Positions 35,118 through 43,223 of a stretch of DNA of 64,000 bases are shown here, piece by piece (position 1 is the first letter of the stretch; each line of letters opens with the position of its first letter). Origin of the DNA: Marivibrio sp040218065 (lineage in GTDB: Bacteria; Pseudomonadota; Alphaproteobacteria; UBA8366; Aestuariispiraceae); the NCBI RefSeq assembly GCF_040218065.1, contig NZ_JAVJQE010000005.1:124001-188000 (forward strand). Reading direction: 5' to 3'. The position numbers and the translations under genes were made by a program. Below the pieces are notes generated by a model that saw only the letters and a program-made list of their open reading frames with translations, searched no databases and had not been told where the DNA came from.

Positions 35118-35321
35118 ATGACCGGTTTCGCAATCTTTTTGATGGTCGCCGCAATGGTGATGACGCTCGGCATCGTCTTCGCCGGGGTGTTCGCAATGGC
35201 GCGCGGCGGCGAATTCAACGCCAAATGGGCCAACAAGCTGATGCGCGCGCGCGTCATCATGCAGTTCGTCGCGCTGCTGATGTTCGTGCTCGCGGTCTAT
35301 CTTTTGAAGAACGGCGGTTGA
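35118..35321 (+). CDS. HIG1-domain / twin-transmembrane protein
   Basis: A 67-residue protein of two membrane spans with the motif ARGGEFNAKWANKLMRARV in the loop, which is the hypoxia-induced gene 1 (HIG1) pattern. Related proteins are linked to cytochrome oxidase assembly in mitochondria. It is followed 19 bp later by the cobalamin adenosyltransferase. Confidence 0.85.
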   Translation: MTGFAIFLMVAAMVMTLGIVFAGVFAMARGGEFNAKWANKLMRARVIMQFVALLMFVLAVYLLKNGG

Positions 35322-35340
35322 AGCCGCCGGAAAGGACGTG

Positions 35341-35910
35341 ATGGTCACGCTCTCCAAGATCTACACCCGCGGCGGAGACAAGGGCGAGACGTCGTTGGGC
35401 GACGGCTCGCGGCGCGCCAAGCACGATCTGCGGGTCGACGCCTACGGCACCGTCGACGAGGCGAACGCGACGATCGGCTTGCTTCGCCTGCATCTCGTCG
35501 ATGCGCCGGAGCTCGACCAGCTTATGGCGCGCGTCCAGAACGATCTGTTCGATCTGGGCGCGGACCTGTGCACGCCGGAAGACGGCGCGCGCGCCGAGGG
35601 CGCGCTGCGCATCGCGGCCGAGCAGGTGGACAAGCTGGAGGCCGAGATCGACCGCCTGAACGAGCCGCTGGAGACGCTTAAGAGCTTCGTTCTGCCGGGC
35701 GGAACGCCGGCTGCGGCCTATTGTCATCTGGCGCGCACCGTCACCCGTCGAGCGGAGCGGCTGACCGTCGCGCTCGCCGAGGTCGAGGCGGTCAACGCGG
35801 AGGCGGTGAAGTATCTCAACCGCCTGTCCGACCTGCTGTTCGTCATGGGCCGGTCGGTCAACGATCAGGGGCGCGCCGACGTGCTCTGGGTGCCCGGCAA
35901 GAATCGCTGA
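35341..35910 (+). CDS. pduO: PduO-type ATP:cob(I)alamin adenosyltransferase
   Basis: A 189-residue trimeric ATR. The ATP-binding N-terminus is KIYTRGGDKGETSLGDGSR, and VDAYGTVDEANATIGLLR follows. The middle has FVLPGGTPAAAYCHLARTV and RRAERLT, and the C-terminus has NRLSDLLFVMGR. It makes adenosylcobalamin, the cofactor of the methylmalonyl-CoA mutase encoded at 53.2-55.4 kb and the form of B12 sensed by some AerR-type regulators. Confidence 0.95.
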   Translation: MVTLSKIYTRGGDKGETSLGDGSRRAKHDLRVDAYGTVDEANATIGLLRLHLVDAPELDQLMARVQNDLFDLGADLCTPEDGARAEGALRIAAEQVDKLEAEIDRLNEPLETLKSFVLPGGTPAAAYCHLARTVTRRAERLTVALAEVEAVNAEAVKYLNRLSDLLFVMGRSVNDQGRADVLWVPGKNR

Positions 35911-35952
35911 GACGCGGCCGCGGGGCGGCAAGGCGAAGGGGGAAGCCGGACG

Positions 35953-36246
35953 GTGGAAGGGCAGATTGCGCTCAATGAGGAGATGAGCTTCCATCTGATC
36001 GCCCAGTTGGTGTTGCTGGGATTGATCTTCCTCGTCTGCCTGTGGGGCATGGTGCTGCACGTCTTCGCACTGCGCCATCGCAAACCGGGCGTCCCGATCT
36101 TCGGTTACAAGGACAGCCTGCTTAAGCGCGCGGAAGAGCGCTTCACCGAAGAGGGCATGAAGTACGTCGAACAGCAGAAGCGCCTCGTCGTGGTCGCGAT
36201 GATATTAGTCGTGCTTCTGGTCGTGGCGTCGATGCCGGACTCCTAA
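35953..36246 (+). CDS. Small two-span membrane protein
   Basis: A 97-residue protein of unknown function. Membrane spans are LIAQLVLLGLIFLVCLWGMV and LVVVAMILVVLLVVASM, with a charged segment between them (YKDSLLKRAEERFTEEGMKY). The GTG at 35953 has an upstream AAGGGGGA site; an ATG at 35983 is possible but its purine tract is too close. It lies between pduO and etfB. Confidence 0.7.
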   Translation: MEGQIALNEEMSFHLIAQLVLLGLIFLVCLWGMVLHVFALRHRKPGVPIFGYKDSLLKRAEERFTEEGMKYVEQQKRLVVVAMILVVLLVVASMPDS

Positions 36247-36434
36247 AACGGGGCGGCGCTGCGCCGGACCGGCCGCATTCGGCGGGTCGGGGCGACGATC
36301 GGTCGCTTGACTCGCCTTTCGACGGGGTCCTAAACATCGGCGCTTTGAAAGTTTCCTGAGGAAGGGCGCGCGGCCCTCGATCCATCCCCGGCGGCGCGCG
36401 AGGTCATGCATCATCGAGCGGAGGATATGCGGCG

Positions 36435-37183
36435 ATGAAGGTTCTGGTTCCGGTCAAGCGGGTCGTCGACTACAACGTGAAGATCCGCGTGAAGGCGGAC
36501 GGCAGCGGCGTCGAGACGGCCAACGTCAAGATGTCGATGAATCCGTTCGACGAGATCGCCGTCGAGCAGGCGGTCCGTCTCAAGGAGGCCGGCCAGGCCG
36601 AGGAGGTCGTCGCCGTCTCGATCGGCCCGAAGCAATCGCAGGAGACGATCCGCACCGCGCTCGCCATGGGGCCGACCGCGGCGTCCATGTCGAGCATGAC
36701 GGCGAGGTCGAGCCGCTCGCCGTCGCCAAGATGCTGAAGGCGATCGTCGAGAAGGAAGGCCCCGGTCTCGTGCTGTGCGGCAAACAGGCGATCGACGACG
36801 ACGCCAACCAGACCGGCCAGATGCTCTCCGCGCTGCTGGGCTGGGCGCAGGGCACCTTCGCCTCCAAGCTGGAGATCGAGGGCGACAAGGCTAAGGTGAC
36901 GCGCGAGGTCGACGGCGGCCTGGAGACCGTCAGCCTGAAGACGCCGGCCGTGATCTCGGTCGATCTGCGCCTGAACGAGCCGCGCTACGCCTCGCTGCCC
37001 AACATCATGAAGGCGAAGAAGAAGCCGATCGAGGCGATGAGCCCCTCCGACCTCGACGTCGACCCGACCCCGCGCCTGAAGGTGGTCAAGGTCTCCGAGC
37101 CGCCGCCGCGCAAGGGCGGCGTCAAGGTCGGCTCGGTCGACGAGTTGGTCGAGAAGCTGAAGAACGAAGCCAAGGTCATCTGA
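36435..37183 (+). pseudogene. etfB: Electron transfer flavoprotein beta subunit with a -1 frameshift
   Basis: The 5' part (from MKVLVPVKRVVDYNVKIRV) reads as EtfB until TALAMG, then continues out of frame with no EtfB match to a stop at 36737. The 3' part (ADRGVHVEHDGEVEPLAVAK and on) is EtfB in another frame to 37183. One missing G in the run at 36668-36671 restores a 249-residue EtfB, the usual length. EtfB pairs with EtfA to pass electrons from acyl-CoA dehydrogenases to the quinone pool. A sequencing error in a G run is as likely as a true mutation. Confidence 0.85.
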
Positions 37184-37223
37184 GACCGCCCTCGAACGCG
37201 ATTGAGATCAGGAGAACATCACC

Positions 37224-38156
37224 ATGAGCAATCTGGTCATTGCTGAATTCGACGGCGGCGAGATCCGGGCGGCGACGCTGAGCGCGGTCGCGGCCGCGAA
37301 GGAGATTGGCGGCGACATCCATGTGGCCGTCATCGGCCAGGACTGCGACGCCGCCGCCGAGGCCGCCGCCAAGATCGAGGGCGTCTCGAAGGTGCTCGTC
37401 GCCGACGACGCCGGCTTCGCCCATCAGATGGCCGAGGCCGTCGCCCCGATGATCGCCAAGCTGGCCGAGAACTACAGCCACGTGCTGGCCCCGGCCGACA
37501 CCTTCGGCAAGAACCTCATGCCGCGTGCGGCCGCGCTCCTCGACGTGCAGCAGATCTCGGACATCTCGGCCGTCGTCAGCCCGACGAGCTTCGAGCGGCC
37601 GATCTACGCGGGCAACGCGCTCGCGGTCGTCGAAAGCGCCGAGAAGATCCAGATCATCACCGTGCGCATGACCTCCTTCGAGGCGGTCGCCGCCGAGGGC
37701 GGCTCGGCCGAGATCGAGAAGATCGACGGCGCCGAGGCGCAGGACCTCGCCGAATTCGTCGGCGCCGAGATGACCGAGAGCGAGCGCCCCGAACTCGCCA
37801 CCGCCAAGATCGTCGTCTCCGGCGGCCGCGGCATGGGCTCGGGCGAGAATTTCTCGATCCTGGAGAGCGTCGCCGACAAGCTGGGCGCCGCGGTCGGCGC
37901 CAGCCGCGCGGCGGTCGACGCCGGCTTCGTGCCGAACGACTACCAGGTCGGCCAGACCGGCAAGGTCATCGCGCCCGACCTCTACATCGCGGTCGGCATC
38001 TCCGGCGCGATCCAGCATCTGGCGGGCATGAAGGACTCGAAGGTCATCGTCGCCATCAACAAGGACGACGAAGCCCCGATCTTCCAGGTCGCCGACTACG
38101 GCCTCGTCGCCGACCTGTTCGAGGCGGTGCCGGAGCTGGAGAAGAAGATCGGCTGA
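37224..38156 (+). CDS. etfA: Electron transfer flavoprotein alpha subunit
   Basis: A 310-residue EtfA. The FAD-binding C-terminal domain is clear: VVSGGRGMGSGENF, GASRAAVDAGFVPNDYQVGQ, KVIAPDLYIAVGISGAIQHL and VIVAINKDDEAPIF. It follows etfB by 40 bp and would normally precede hbd; a low-GC stretch now separates them. A GGAG site precedes the ATG. Confidence 0.96.
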   Translation: MSNLVIAEFDGGEIRAATLSAVAAAKEIGGDIHVAVIGQDCDAAAEAAAKIEGVSKVLVADDAGFAHQMAEAVAPMIAKLAENYSHVLAPADTFGKNLMPRAAALLDVQQISDISAVVSPTSFERPIYAGNALAVVESAEKIQIITVRMTSFEAVAAEGGSAEIEKIDGAEAQDLAEFVGAEMTESERPELATAKIVVSGGRGMGSGENFSILESVADKLGAAVGASRAAVDAGFVPNDYQVGQTGKVIAPDLYIAVGISGAIQHLAGMKDSKVIVAINKDDEAPIFQVADYGLVADLFEAVPELEKKIG

Positions 38157-38189
38157 CGCGCCGACGCGCGCTCACGCCTGACGACGAGA

Positions 38190-38220
38190 AGGGCGGCTCC
38201 TTGAGGGGCCGCCCTATTCG
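38190..38220 (+). terminator. Hairpin terminator after etfA
   Basis: An 11-bp stem, AGGGCGGCTCC / GGGGCCGCCCT (one G-T pair), with a TTGA loop, followed by ATTCGTTT. It lies 33 bp after the etfA stop and marks the left edge of the low-GC island. Confidence 0.7.
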
Positions 38221-38475
38221 TTTAGTGACATTTGGAGTTTCTCGCCGCGCAAAACAATACAAATGAGGTCATTCGTATGTGATCGAATTGTTGATCCGTT
38301 ACAGCCCGCGGAGAAACCACCCATTTCATGCACTTAATTTGGGAGAAGAGGGAAGCCGATGCAAACTCTGACACCCCAGATGGATCTAAGCGACTTAGTT
38401 TGAGTAACTAGATGGAGGTGGCTCAACCTTCGCGCTAAAGTTGGTCCAATCTGCACAAGATTGGGATGGCGATTG
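38221..38475. other. Left flank of the low-GC island, no gene seen
   Basis: About 255 bp with much lower GC than the surroundings. The only open stretch is a 14-codon one starting ATG at 38359 after a purine-rich site; I do not call it a gene. No integrase remnant or clear direct repeat is visible. Confidence 0.5.
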
Positions 38476-39042
38476 ATGACGAGTAGGGAGAACCTTAAGC
38501 AGCATCAAATTGTTCGGGTCGTTTATTCCCTTCGCGATTTTGAGCGTGCTTTCAGCGCGCTCACGTTCCTGAGAGAACCTAAGCGAAAGGAAGATTGCGA
38601 GCTTGCTCATCTGCGCAGGCATTACTGCTTCGAAATGACAGCGATTGTAAGTTACGCGCGCCCCTTTAGTAGAGCGTATGGACCAGTTTCGCCCCTTTCC
38701 ATGACTGATCTAAGTGAATATTTGGATATTTCTCAAATAAAACTTCACGAACGCATTTTGAATCTCAGAAACAAGGCCTTCGCTCATTCAGATTTCGATG
38801 CTATGGAATTCAGAATTGATCCAATATTCATAGACGGAGAGAACCGTTCGGTTGCATTTCCCGTGTTTAATGTCCCTGAGGGACCGGGTTTTCTCGATCA
38901 AAATGAAATCTTGCTAATGGAATCTTTAGTCAAAAAGCTCATCAATCATTTGGCAGGCACTGTTTTCGAATTCTTTCAGGGTTCAACTGAACCGCTAATC
39001 GTATCGGCTGGCAGAATCATAAATCCTCCGCATTCTGATTAG
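38476..39042 (+). CDS. HEPN-like orphan protein in a low-GC island
   Basis: A 188-residue, mostly helical protein with AT-rich codon use unlike its neighbours. Its best clue is LRNKAFAHSD at 97-106: an R-N-x4-H (R98, H104) motif in a helix, followed by SD, as in HEPN RNases and AbiU2-like proteins. Upstream helices (HYCFEMTAIVSYARPFSRAY) also suit that fold. It may therefore be an RNase-type toxin or abortive infection protein. No partner (MNT-type nucleotidyltransferase) is seen. The ATG at 38476 is preferred to the upstream TTG at 38461. Confidence 0.65.
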   Translation: MTSRENLKQHQIVRVVYSLRDFERAFSALTFLREPKRKEDCELAHLRRHYCFEMTAIVSYARPFSRAYGPVSPLSMTDLSEYLDISQIKLHERILNLRNKAFAHSDFDAMEFRIDPIFIDGENRSVAFPVFNVPEGPGFLDQNEILLMESLVKKLINHLAGTVFEFFQGSTEPLIVSAGRIINPPHSD

Positions 39043-39273
39043 CTTGTAAGTGAAGGCATGAGTTTGCATGTCGTATTGGGGTTCTTTGCCCAGAGCGCGC
39101 GCCTCGCTTCGATTTTGTGTCATTTCCCATACACACTCGTCCTTCCAAGAAACTGTCAGTCGATTATCCCTGGAGAGGGTTTCCCGCGGACTATTGCACT
39201 CTCCTTGCTAACCCCCTCCGCCCGTTTCATAGTTGCGGCGCAACAAAAGACGGCGGCGGTTGGAGTGACGGCG
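39043..39273. other. Right flank of the low-GC island
   Basis: About 230 bp in which GC rises again towards hbd. The hbd frame is open upstream to 39058, but the added residues (SLHVVLGFFAQSARLASIL) do not belong to the family. It probably holds the promoter now driving hbd. Confidence 0.5.
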
Positions 39274-40146
39274 ATGTTCAAGACGGTGGGCGTGATCGGC
39301 GCGGGCCAGATGGGGCACGGGATCGCGTTGGTCTCGGCGCTGAAGGGCGTCGAGATCCGCATGCTGGACGCGAGCGAGGAGGCGCTTGAGGCCGGGCTGG
39401 AGAAAATCCGAGAGAGCCTGAGCCGCCAGGAGCGAAAAGGGCTGGTCTCTCAGGCCGACGCCGACGCGGCGCTGAAGCGCATCGAGACCGCGACCGACTA
39501 CGCGGTCTTCAAGGATTGCGACATGGTGATTGAGGCGGCGAGCGAGAATGAAGAGGTCAAGCGCGACATCTTCAAGAAGCTCACCCCGCATCTGAAGGCG
39601 GCGGCGATGCTGGCCTCCAACACCTCGTCGATCTCGATCACGCGGCTCGCCGCCTCGACCGATCGGCCGGCGCAGTTCTGCGGCTGCCATTTCATGAACC
39701 CGGTGCCGGCGGTAAAGCTGGTCGAGCTGATCCGCGGCCTGGCGACGGCGGAGGAGACCTTCGAGGCCTTCCGCGATTTCGCCCACGGCCTCGACAAGAC
39801 CATCGCGGTCTCGGAGGATTTTCCGGGCTTCATCGTCAACCGCATCCTGCTGCCGATGATCAATGAGGCGATCTACACCCTCTATGAAGGGGTGGGGACG
39901 GTCACCGCGATCGACACCGCCATGAAGCTCGGCACCAAGCATCCGCTGGGCCCGCTGGAGCTTGCGGACTTCATCGGGCTCGACACCTGTCTCGCCATCC
40001 TGGGCGTGCTGCACGGCGATCTGGCCGACAGCAAGTACCGGCCCTGCCCGCTGCTGGTGAAGTATGTCGAGGCCGGCTGGCTCGGCGTGAAGACCGGCCG
40101 GGGCTTCTACGACTATTCCCAGGACGTGCCGCGTCCGACCCGGTAG
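39274..40146 (+). CDS. hbd: 3-hydroxybutyryl-CoA dehydrogenase
   Basis: A 290-residue NAD-dependent 3-hydroxyacyl-CoA dehydrogenase. The Rossmann motif is VGVIGAGQMGHGIALVSALK. The catalytic His and partner are in CGCHFMNPVPAVKLVELI, and EDFPGFIVNRILLPMINEA plus KLGTKHPLGPLELADFIGLD follow. It acts in acetoacetyl-CoA/hydroxybutyrate metabolism, which feeds PHB turnover and the ethylmalonyl-CoA pathway. The start at 39274 gives the standard N-terminus. Confidence 0.95.
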   Translation: MFKTVGVIGAGQMGHGIALVSALKGVEIRMLDASEEALEAGLEKIRESLSRQERKGLVSQADADAALKRIETATDYAVFKDCDMVIEAASENEEVKRDIFKKLTPHLKAAAMLASNTSSISITRLAASTDRPAQFCGCHFMNPVPAVKLVELIRGLATAEETFEAFRDFAHGLDKTIAVSEDFPGFIVNRILLPMINEAIYTLYEGVGTVTAIDTAMKLGTKHPLGPLELADFIGLDTCLAILGVLHGDLADSKYRPCPLLVKYVEAGWLGVKTGRGFYDYSQDVPRPTR

Positions 40147-40155
40147 CGAGGCGTC

Positions 40156-41070
40156 ATGAGCGCCGATCCGCTGGACAATCCGCCGGGCCTGTCGCGCCGT
40201 GCGGCGCTGCTGATCGCGCTCGTCGGTCTCGCGGCGGTGAGCCACGCGGTGATCTTCATTCGCCTCGCCGACGCGCCCAGCCTGGTTATCGCGTTTGCGC
40301 GCGTCGCGCTCGCCACCCTGGTCTTCGCGCCCTTCGGGATCCTGGCCGCGCGCCGGCTGTCCGGGCTGGCGGCGGGCGCGGGGAAGCGCGCCGCGCTCAT
40401 CTCGCTCGCCGCCGGGGTTTTCCTGGCGCTGCATTTCGCCAGCTGGATCGCAAGCTTGGAGCGCATCACCATCGCCGAGAGCACGGTTCTGGTCAGCCTG
40501 ACGCCTTTATGGGTCGCGCTGATCGACGTCGCGGCCGGCCGCGGCGCGCCGACGCGCGCGCTGCTGGCGGCGATCGGCCTATGCCTCGCTGGGACCGCAA
40601 TCCTCGCCTTCGATGGGGCGAGCCGGGTCGACGGCGATCCGCTGGGCCTGGCGCTCGCCGCCTTCGGCGGGCTGTGCATGGCGCTTTATCTGGTTGCGGG
40701 CCGCGGGGCGCGCGCGGTGCTGCCGACGGCGAGCTACGTCAGCCTGTGTTACGGGACGGCCGCGATCCTGCTGTTGTTCGGCGCGGCGGCGAGCGGCGCG
40801 GCGCTCTCAGGCTATTCGGCCGAGACCTGGGCGGCTCTCGCGGCGCTCGGCCTCGTCAGCCAGGTGATCGGGCACACCAGCTACAATTGGACCCTCTCCA
40901 CCCTGCCGCCGGTCTTCGTCGCGATCTGCCTCCTCGGCGAGCCGGTGCTGGGAAGCCTGTTCGGCTGGCTTTATCTCGGCGAGGCGATCCCGCCCGGCGC
41001 GGCCGCCGGCGGCGTCCTGATCCTGGCCGGCATCGCGCTGGCGATCCGCGCGGAGATGCGCGGCCGGTGA
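40156..41070 (+). CDS. EamA-family (DMT) transporter
   Basis: A 304-residue protein of about ten membrane spans, with two EamA repeats (about 15-150 and 165-298). The second ends in ICLLGEPVLGSLFGWLYLGE, a common DMT signature. It is 9 bp after hbd, so it is probably co-transcribed. The substrate is unknown. Confidence 0.88.
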   Translation: MSADPLDNPPGLSRRAALLIALVGLAAVSHAVIFIRLADAPSLVIAFARVALATLVFAPFGILAARRLSGLAAGAGKRAALISLAAGVFLALHFASWIASLERITIAESTVLVSLTPLWVALIDVAAGRGAPTRALLAAIGLCLAGTAILAFDGASRVDGDPLGLALAAFGGLCMALYLVAGRGARAVLPTASYVSLCYGTAAILLLFGAAASGAALSGYSAETWAALAALGLVSQVIGHTSYNWTLSTLPPVFVAICLLGEPVLGSLFGWLYLGEAIPPGAAAGGVLILAGIALAIRAEMRGR

Positions 41071-41115
41071 GCGAGCGGCGCCGGCCGCCGCGATCCTCCT
41101 GAGGCCCGCCTTCGT

Positions 41116-41152
41116 GGGGACGCGGGAGGCGCGACAGAAACATGGCGTCCCC
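41116..41152. terminator. Possible hairpin between convergent genes
   Basis: GGGGACGC (41116-41123) and GCGTCCCC (41145-41152) form an 8-bp stem with a 21-base loop. It lies between the convergent EamA and histidine kinase genes and has no T-tract. The role as a terminator is tentative. Confidence 0.35.
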
Positions 41153-41173
41153 GCTCTCGCCGGGAAGCCGCCC

Positions 41174-43186
41174 TCAATCCCCGGCTTGCGCCGCCGCCTC
41201 CGCCGGCGGGTCTTCCCGGCTCGCCGACGCCTCCTCGGCGCTGAGCAGCGGGAAGCTGACGGTCACGCGCGCGCCCTGGTGCTTGACGCTGTCGATCTGC
41301 GTCTCGCCGCCGTGGAGGCGCACCAGGCTGTCGACGATCGCCAGCCCCAAGCCGGTGCCGCCGGAGCGTTTGGTGTAGCTCGCCGTCTCCTGGTGGAAGG
41401 GCTGCAGGACGCGCTCGATCTCCTCCGGCGCGATGCCGATCCCGCGATCCTCGACCCAGAGCGCCAGGCGGCCGGCCGCTTCGTCGCGTCGCGCCCCGAC
41501 CTCGATCGTCTCGCCCTCGTAGGAGAACTTGGCGGCGTTGGAGAGCAGATTGACGATCACCTGGCGGAAGGCGGTCTGATCCGCCTCGATGCGGCTGTCA
41601 TCGGGGAAGGCGTAGGCGATTTTAAGATTGCGCTCGCGCATCTGGACCTGGATCAGCCGCTCCAGGTCGCGCACGGTGCGCTCGGCGTCGATCGGCGCGG
41701 GGGCCAGTTCGCGCTGACCGGCCTCGATCTTGGTGTAGTCGAGCAGATCGTTGATCAGCAGCAGCAGATGCCGGCCGCTGTCGTTGATGTCTGCGGCGTA
41801 CTCGCTCGTCTTGTCCGCGCCCGCGCGTCCGTCGGTGAGAAGATCGGAGAAGCCGATAATTGCGTTCAGCGGCGTGCGCAGTTCGTGACTCATGTTCGCA
41901 AGGAAGACGGACTTCGCGCGGTTGGCCGCCTCCGCCTCGGCGGCCAGACGCTCAGCCTCTTCCTTCGCGGCCCGCAAGCTCTGCTCGCGCTCGGTCACCG
42001 CGTCGACGAAATGCCGGGCGGCGCGCCCGATCTCGGTGATCTCGTCCTCGCCGTCGGTCGGGATCGCCGCATCGCGCCCGCTGCGCTGGGTTTCCAACGC
42101 CCGACCCAACCGCGCCAGGCGTGTCAGGATTCGCCGTCGAACGAAGAGCCAGATCCCGAGCACGCCCAGCGCGCCCAAGAGCGCGATCGCCGCCAGCATC
42201 AGCGCGCTCTCGCGTGCAGCGTTGGAGAAACGCGCGCTCAACGCCTCCGTCTGTCGCTGCAGGGCTGCGGACAGGTCGCGCGAGGCGCCGACGAACCGGT
42301 TGGCGAGCATCTTGTTCTTGGCCAGCAGGCCGGCTTCCGCCCGGCGCAGCGCCGCCAGACGCGCCTTGGACGCGAAGATGCTCTCCGGCCCGCGCAGCAT
42401 CGGCGTTGCGGCGGCGAGCAACGCCTCCATCTCGCGCATCACCGAGGCCGGCGGGCGCTCGGTCGCGCTGAGCCCGCTCTCCGCCTCGTCGAGGAAGGCG
42501 CCGGCGCGCCGTTCATTGCGTCGGATCAGCGCGGGGTTCTCGATCCCGGCCAGCGTCACCCCCTCCAGCAACATCCGGTCGACGGTCTCAAGCCAGCGGT
42601 TGACCGCCGCCACGCTGCGGCGTTCTTCGGGCGCGATTTCGCCGCCGACCTCGCGCATCGCCCGGTCGATCACCGCGCCGTGGAAGCCGTAGGCGCGCTC
42701 CAACAGGCTGCGCATCGCGCCGAGCTTTTGATTGAAGCGGCTCTCGACGGCGAGGCGTGCGGCGACCGTCTCGTCAATTGCGTCGAGATTGGCGACCAGC
42801 TGATCGCGTTCGGCCAGAATAGGCGCGAGCGCCGCCTCCCCGATCCCGTCGGCCAAGGAGGCGTCGACGCCCAACCCGGCAAGGTACTCGTCCAGCAGGC
42901 GCAACTGATCGTCGATTTCGTGGGTCACCGTGCGCCGGGCGTACTCGCTGTCGACGGCGGCGAGCTGCGGGGCGGTCGAGGCGATGGCCTGGGAGTATTG
43001 CGCGATCCGTCCGGCCTCGATCAGCTCGGGCAGGGTGCGGTTCTGCAGACGATCGAAGCCTCCGCGCAGTTCCTGAAAGGCGATCAAGGCGGCCAGCAGA
43101 CTGCCGCAGGTGATCACGCCGAACAGGGCGATTGCGGTCACGAACCGCACCGATAGCAAGGACCAGCGCACCGCCGTCCTCCTCAC
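41174..43186 (-). CDS. TorS-like transmembrane sensor histidine kinase
   Basis: A 670-residue kinase. An N-terminal span (LSVRFVTAIALFGVITCGSL) precedes a ~280-residue helical periplasmic sensor that resembles the TorS sensor (repeated helices with LPELIEAGRIAQYSQAI). A second span (MLAAIALLGALGVLGIWLF) leads to a HAMP region. The H-box MSHELRTPLNAIIGFSDLL has its His near residue 433, and the N, G1 and G2 boxes (NLLSNAAKFSYEG, VEDRGIGIAPEEI, GTGLGLAIV) complete the ATPase domain. There is no receiver or Hpt domain. It lies 37 bp downstream of a binding-protein gene, same strand. Confidence 0.88.
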   Translation of the reverse strand: MRRTAVRWSLLSVRFVTAIALFGVITCGSLLAALIAFQELRGGFDRLQNRTLPELIEAGRIAQYSQAIASTAPQLAAVDSEYARRTVTHEIDDQLRLLDEYLAGLGVDASLADGIGEAALAPILAERDQLVANLDAIDETVAARLAVESRFNQKLGAMRSLLERAYGFHGAVIDRAMREVGGEIAPEERRSVAAVNRWLETVDRMLLEGVTLAGIENPALIRRNERRAGAFLDEAESGLSATERPPASVMREMEALLAAATPMLRGPESIFASKARLAALRRAEAGLLAKNKMLANRFVGASRDLSAALQRQTEALSARFSNAARESALMLAAIALLGALGVLGIWLFVRRRILTRLARLGRALETQRSGRDAAIPTDGEDEITEIGRAARHFVDAVTEREQSLRAAKEEAERLAAEAEAANRAKSVFLANMSHELRTPLNAIIGFSDLLTDGRAGADKTSEYAADINDSGRHLLLLINDLLDYTKIEAGQRELAPAPIDAERTVRDLERLIQVQMRERNLKIAYAFPDDSRIEADQTAFRQVIVNLLSNAAKFSYEGETIEVGARRDEAAGRLALWVEDRGIGIAPEEIERVLQPFHQETASYTKRSGGTGLGLAIVDSLVRLHGGETQIDSVKHQGARVTVSFPLLSAEEASASREDPPAEAAAQAGD

Positions 43187-43223
43187 AAGCGCGGCCGGGG
43201 CGTCGGCCCGCCGCCCGCGTCGC

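Noticed and set aside
38359..38403. A 14-codon frame after a purine-rich site.
   Set aside because: Too short to support as a gene without conservation evidence.
38221..39230. An insertion sequence or integrase-borne element for the low-GC island.
   Set aside because: No transposase, integrase, tRNA target or clear flanking direct repeat is visible.
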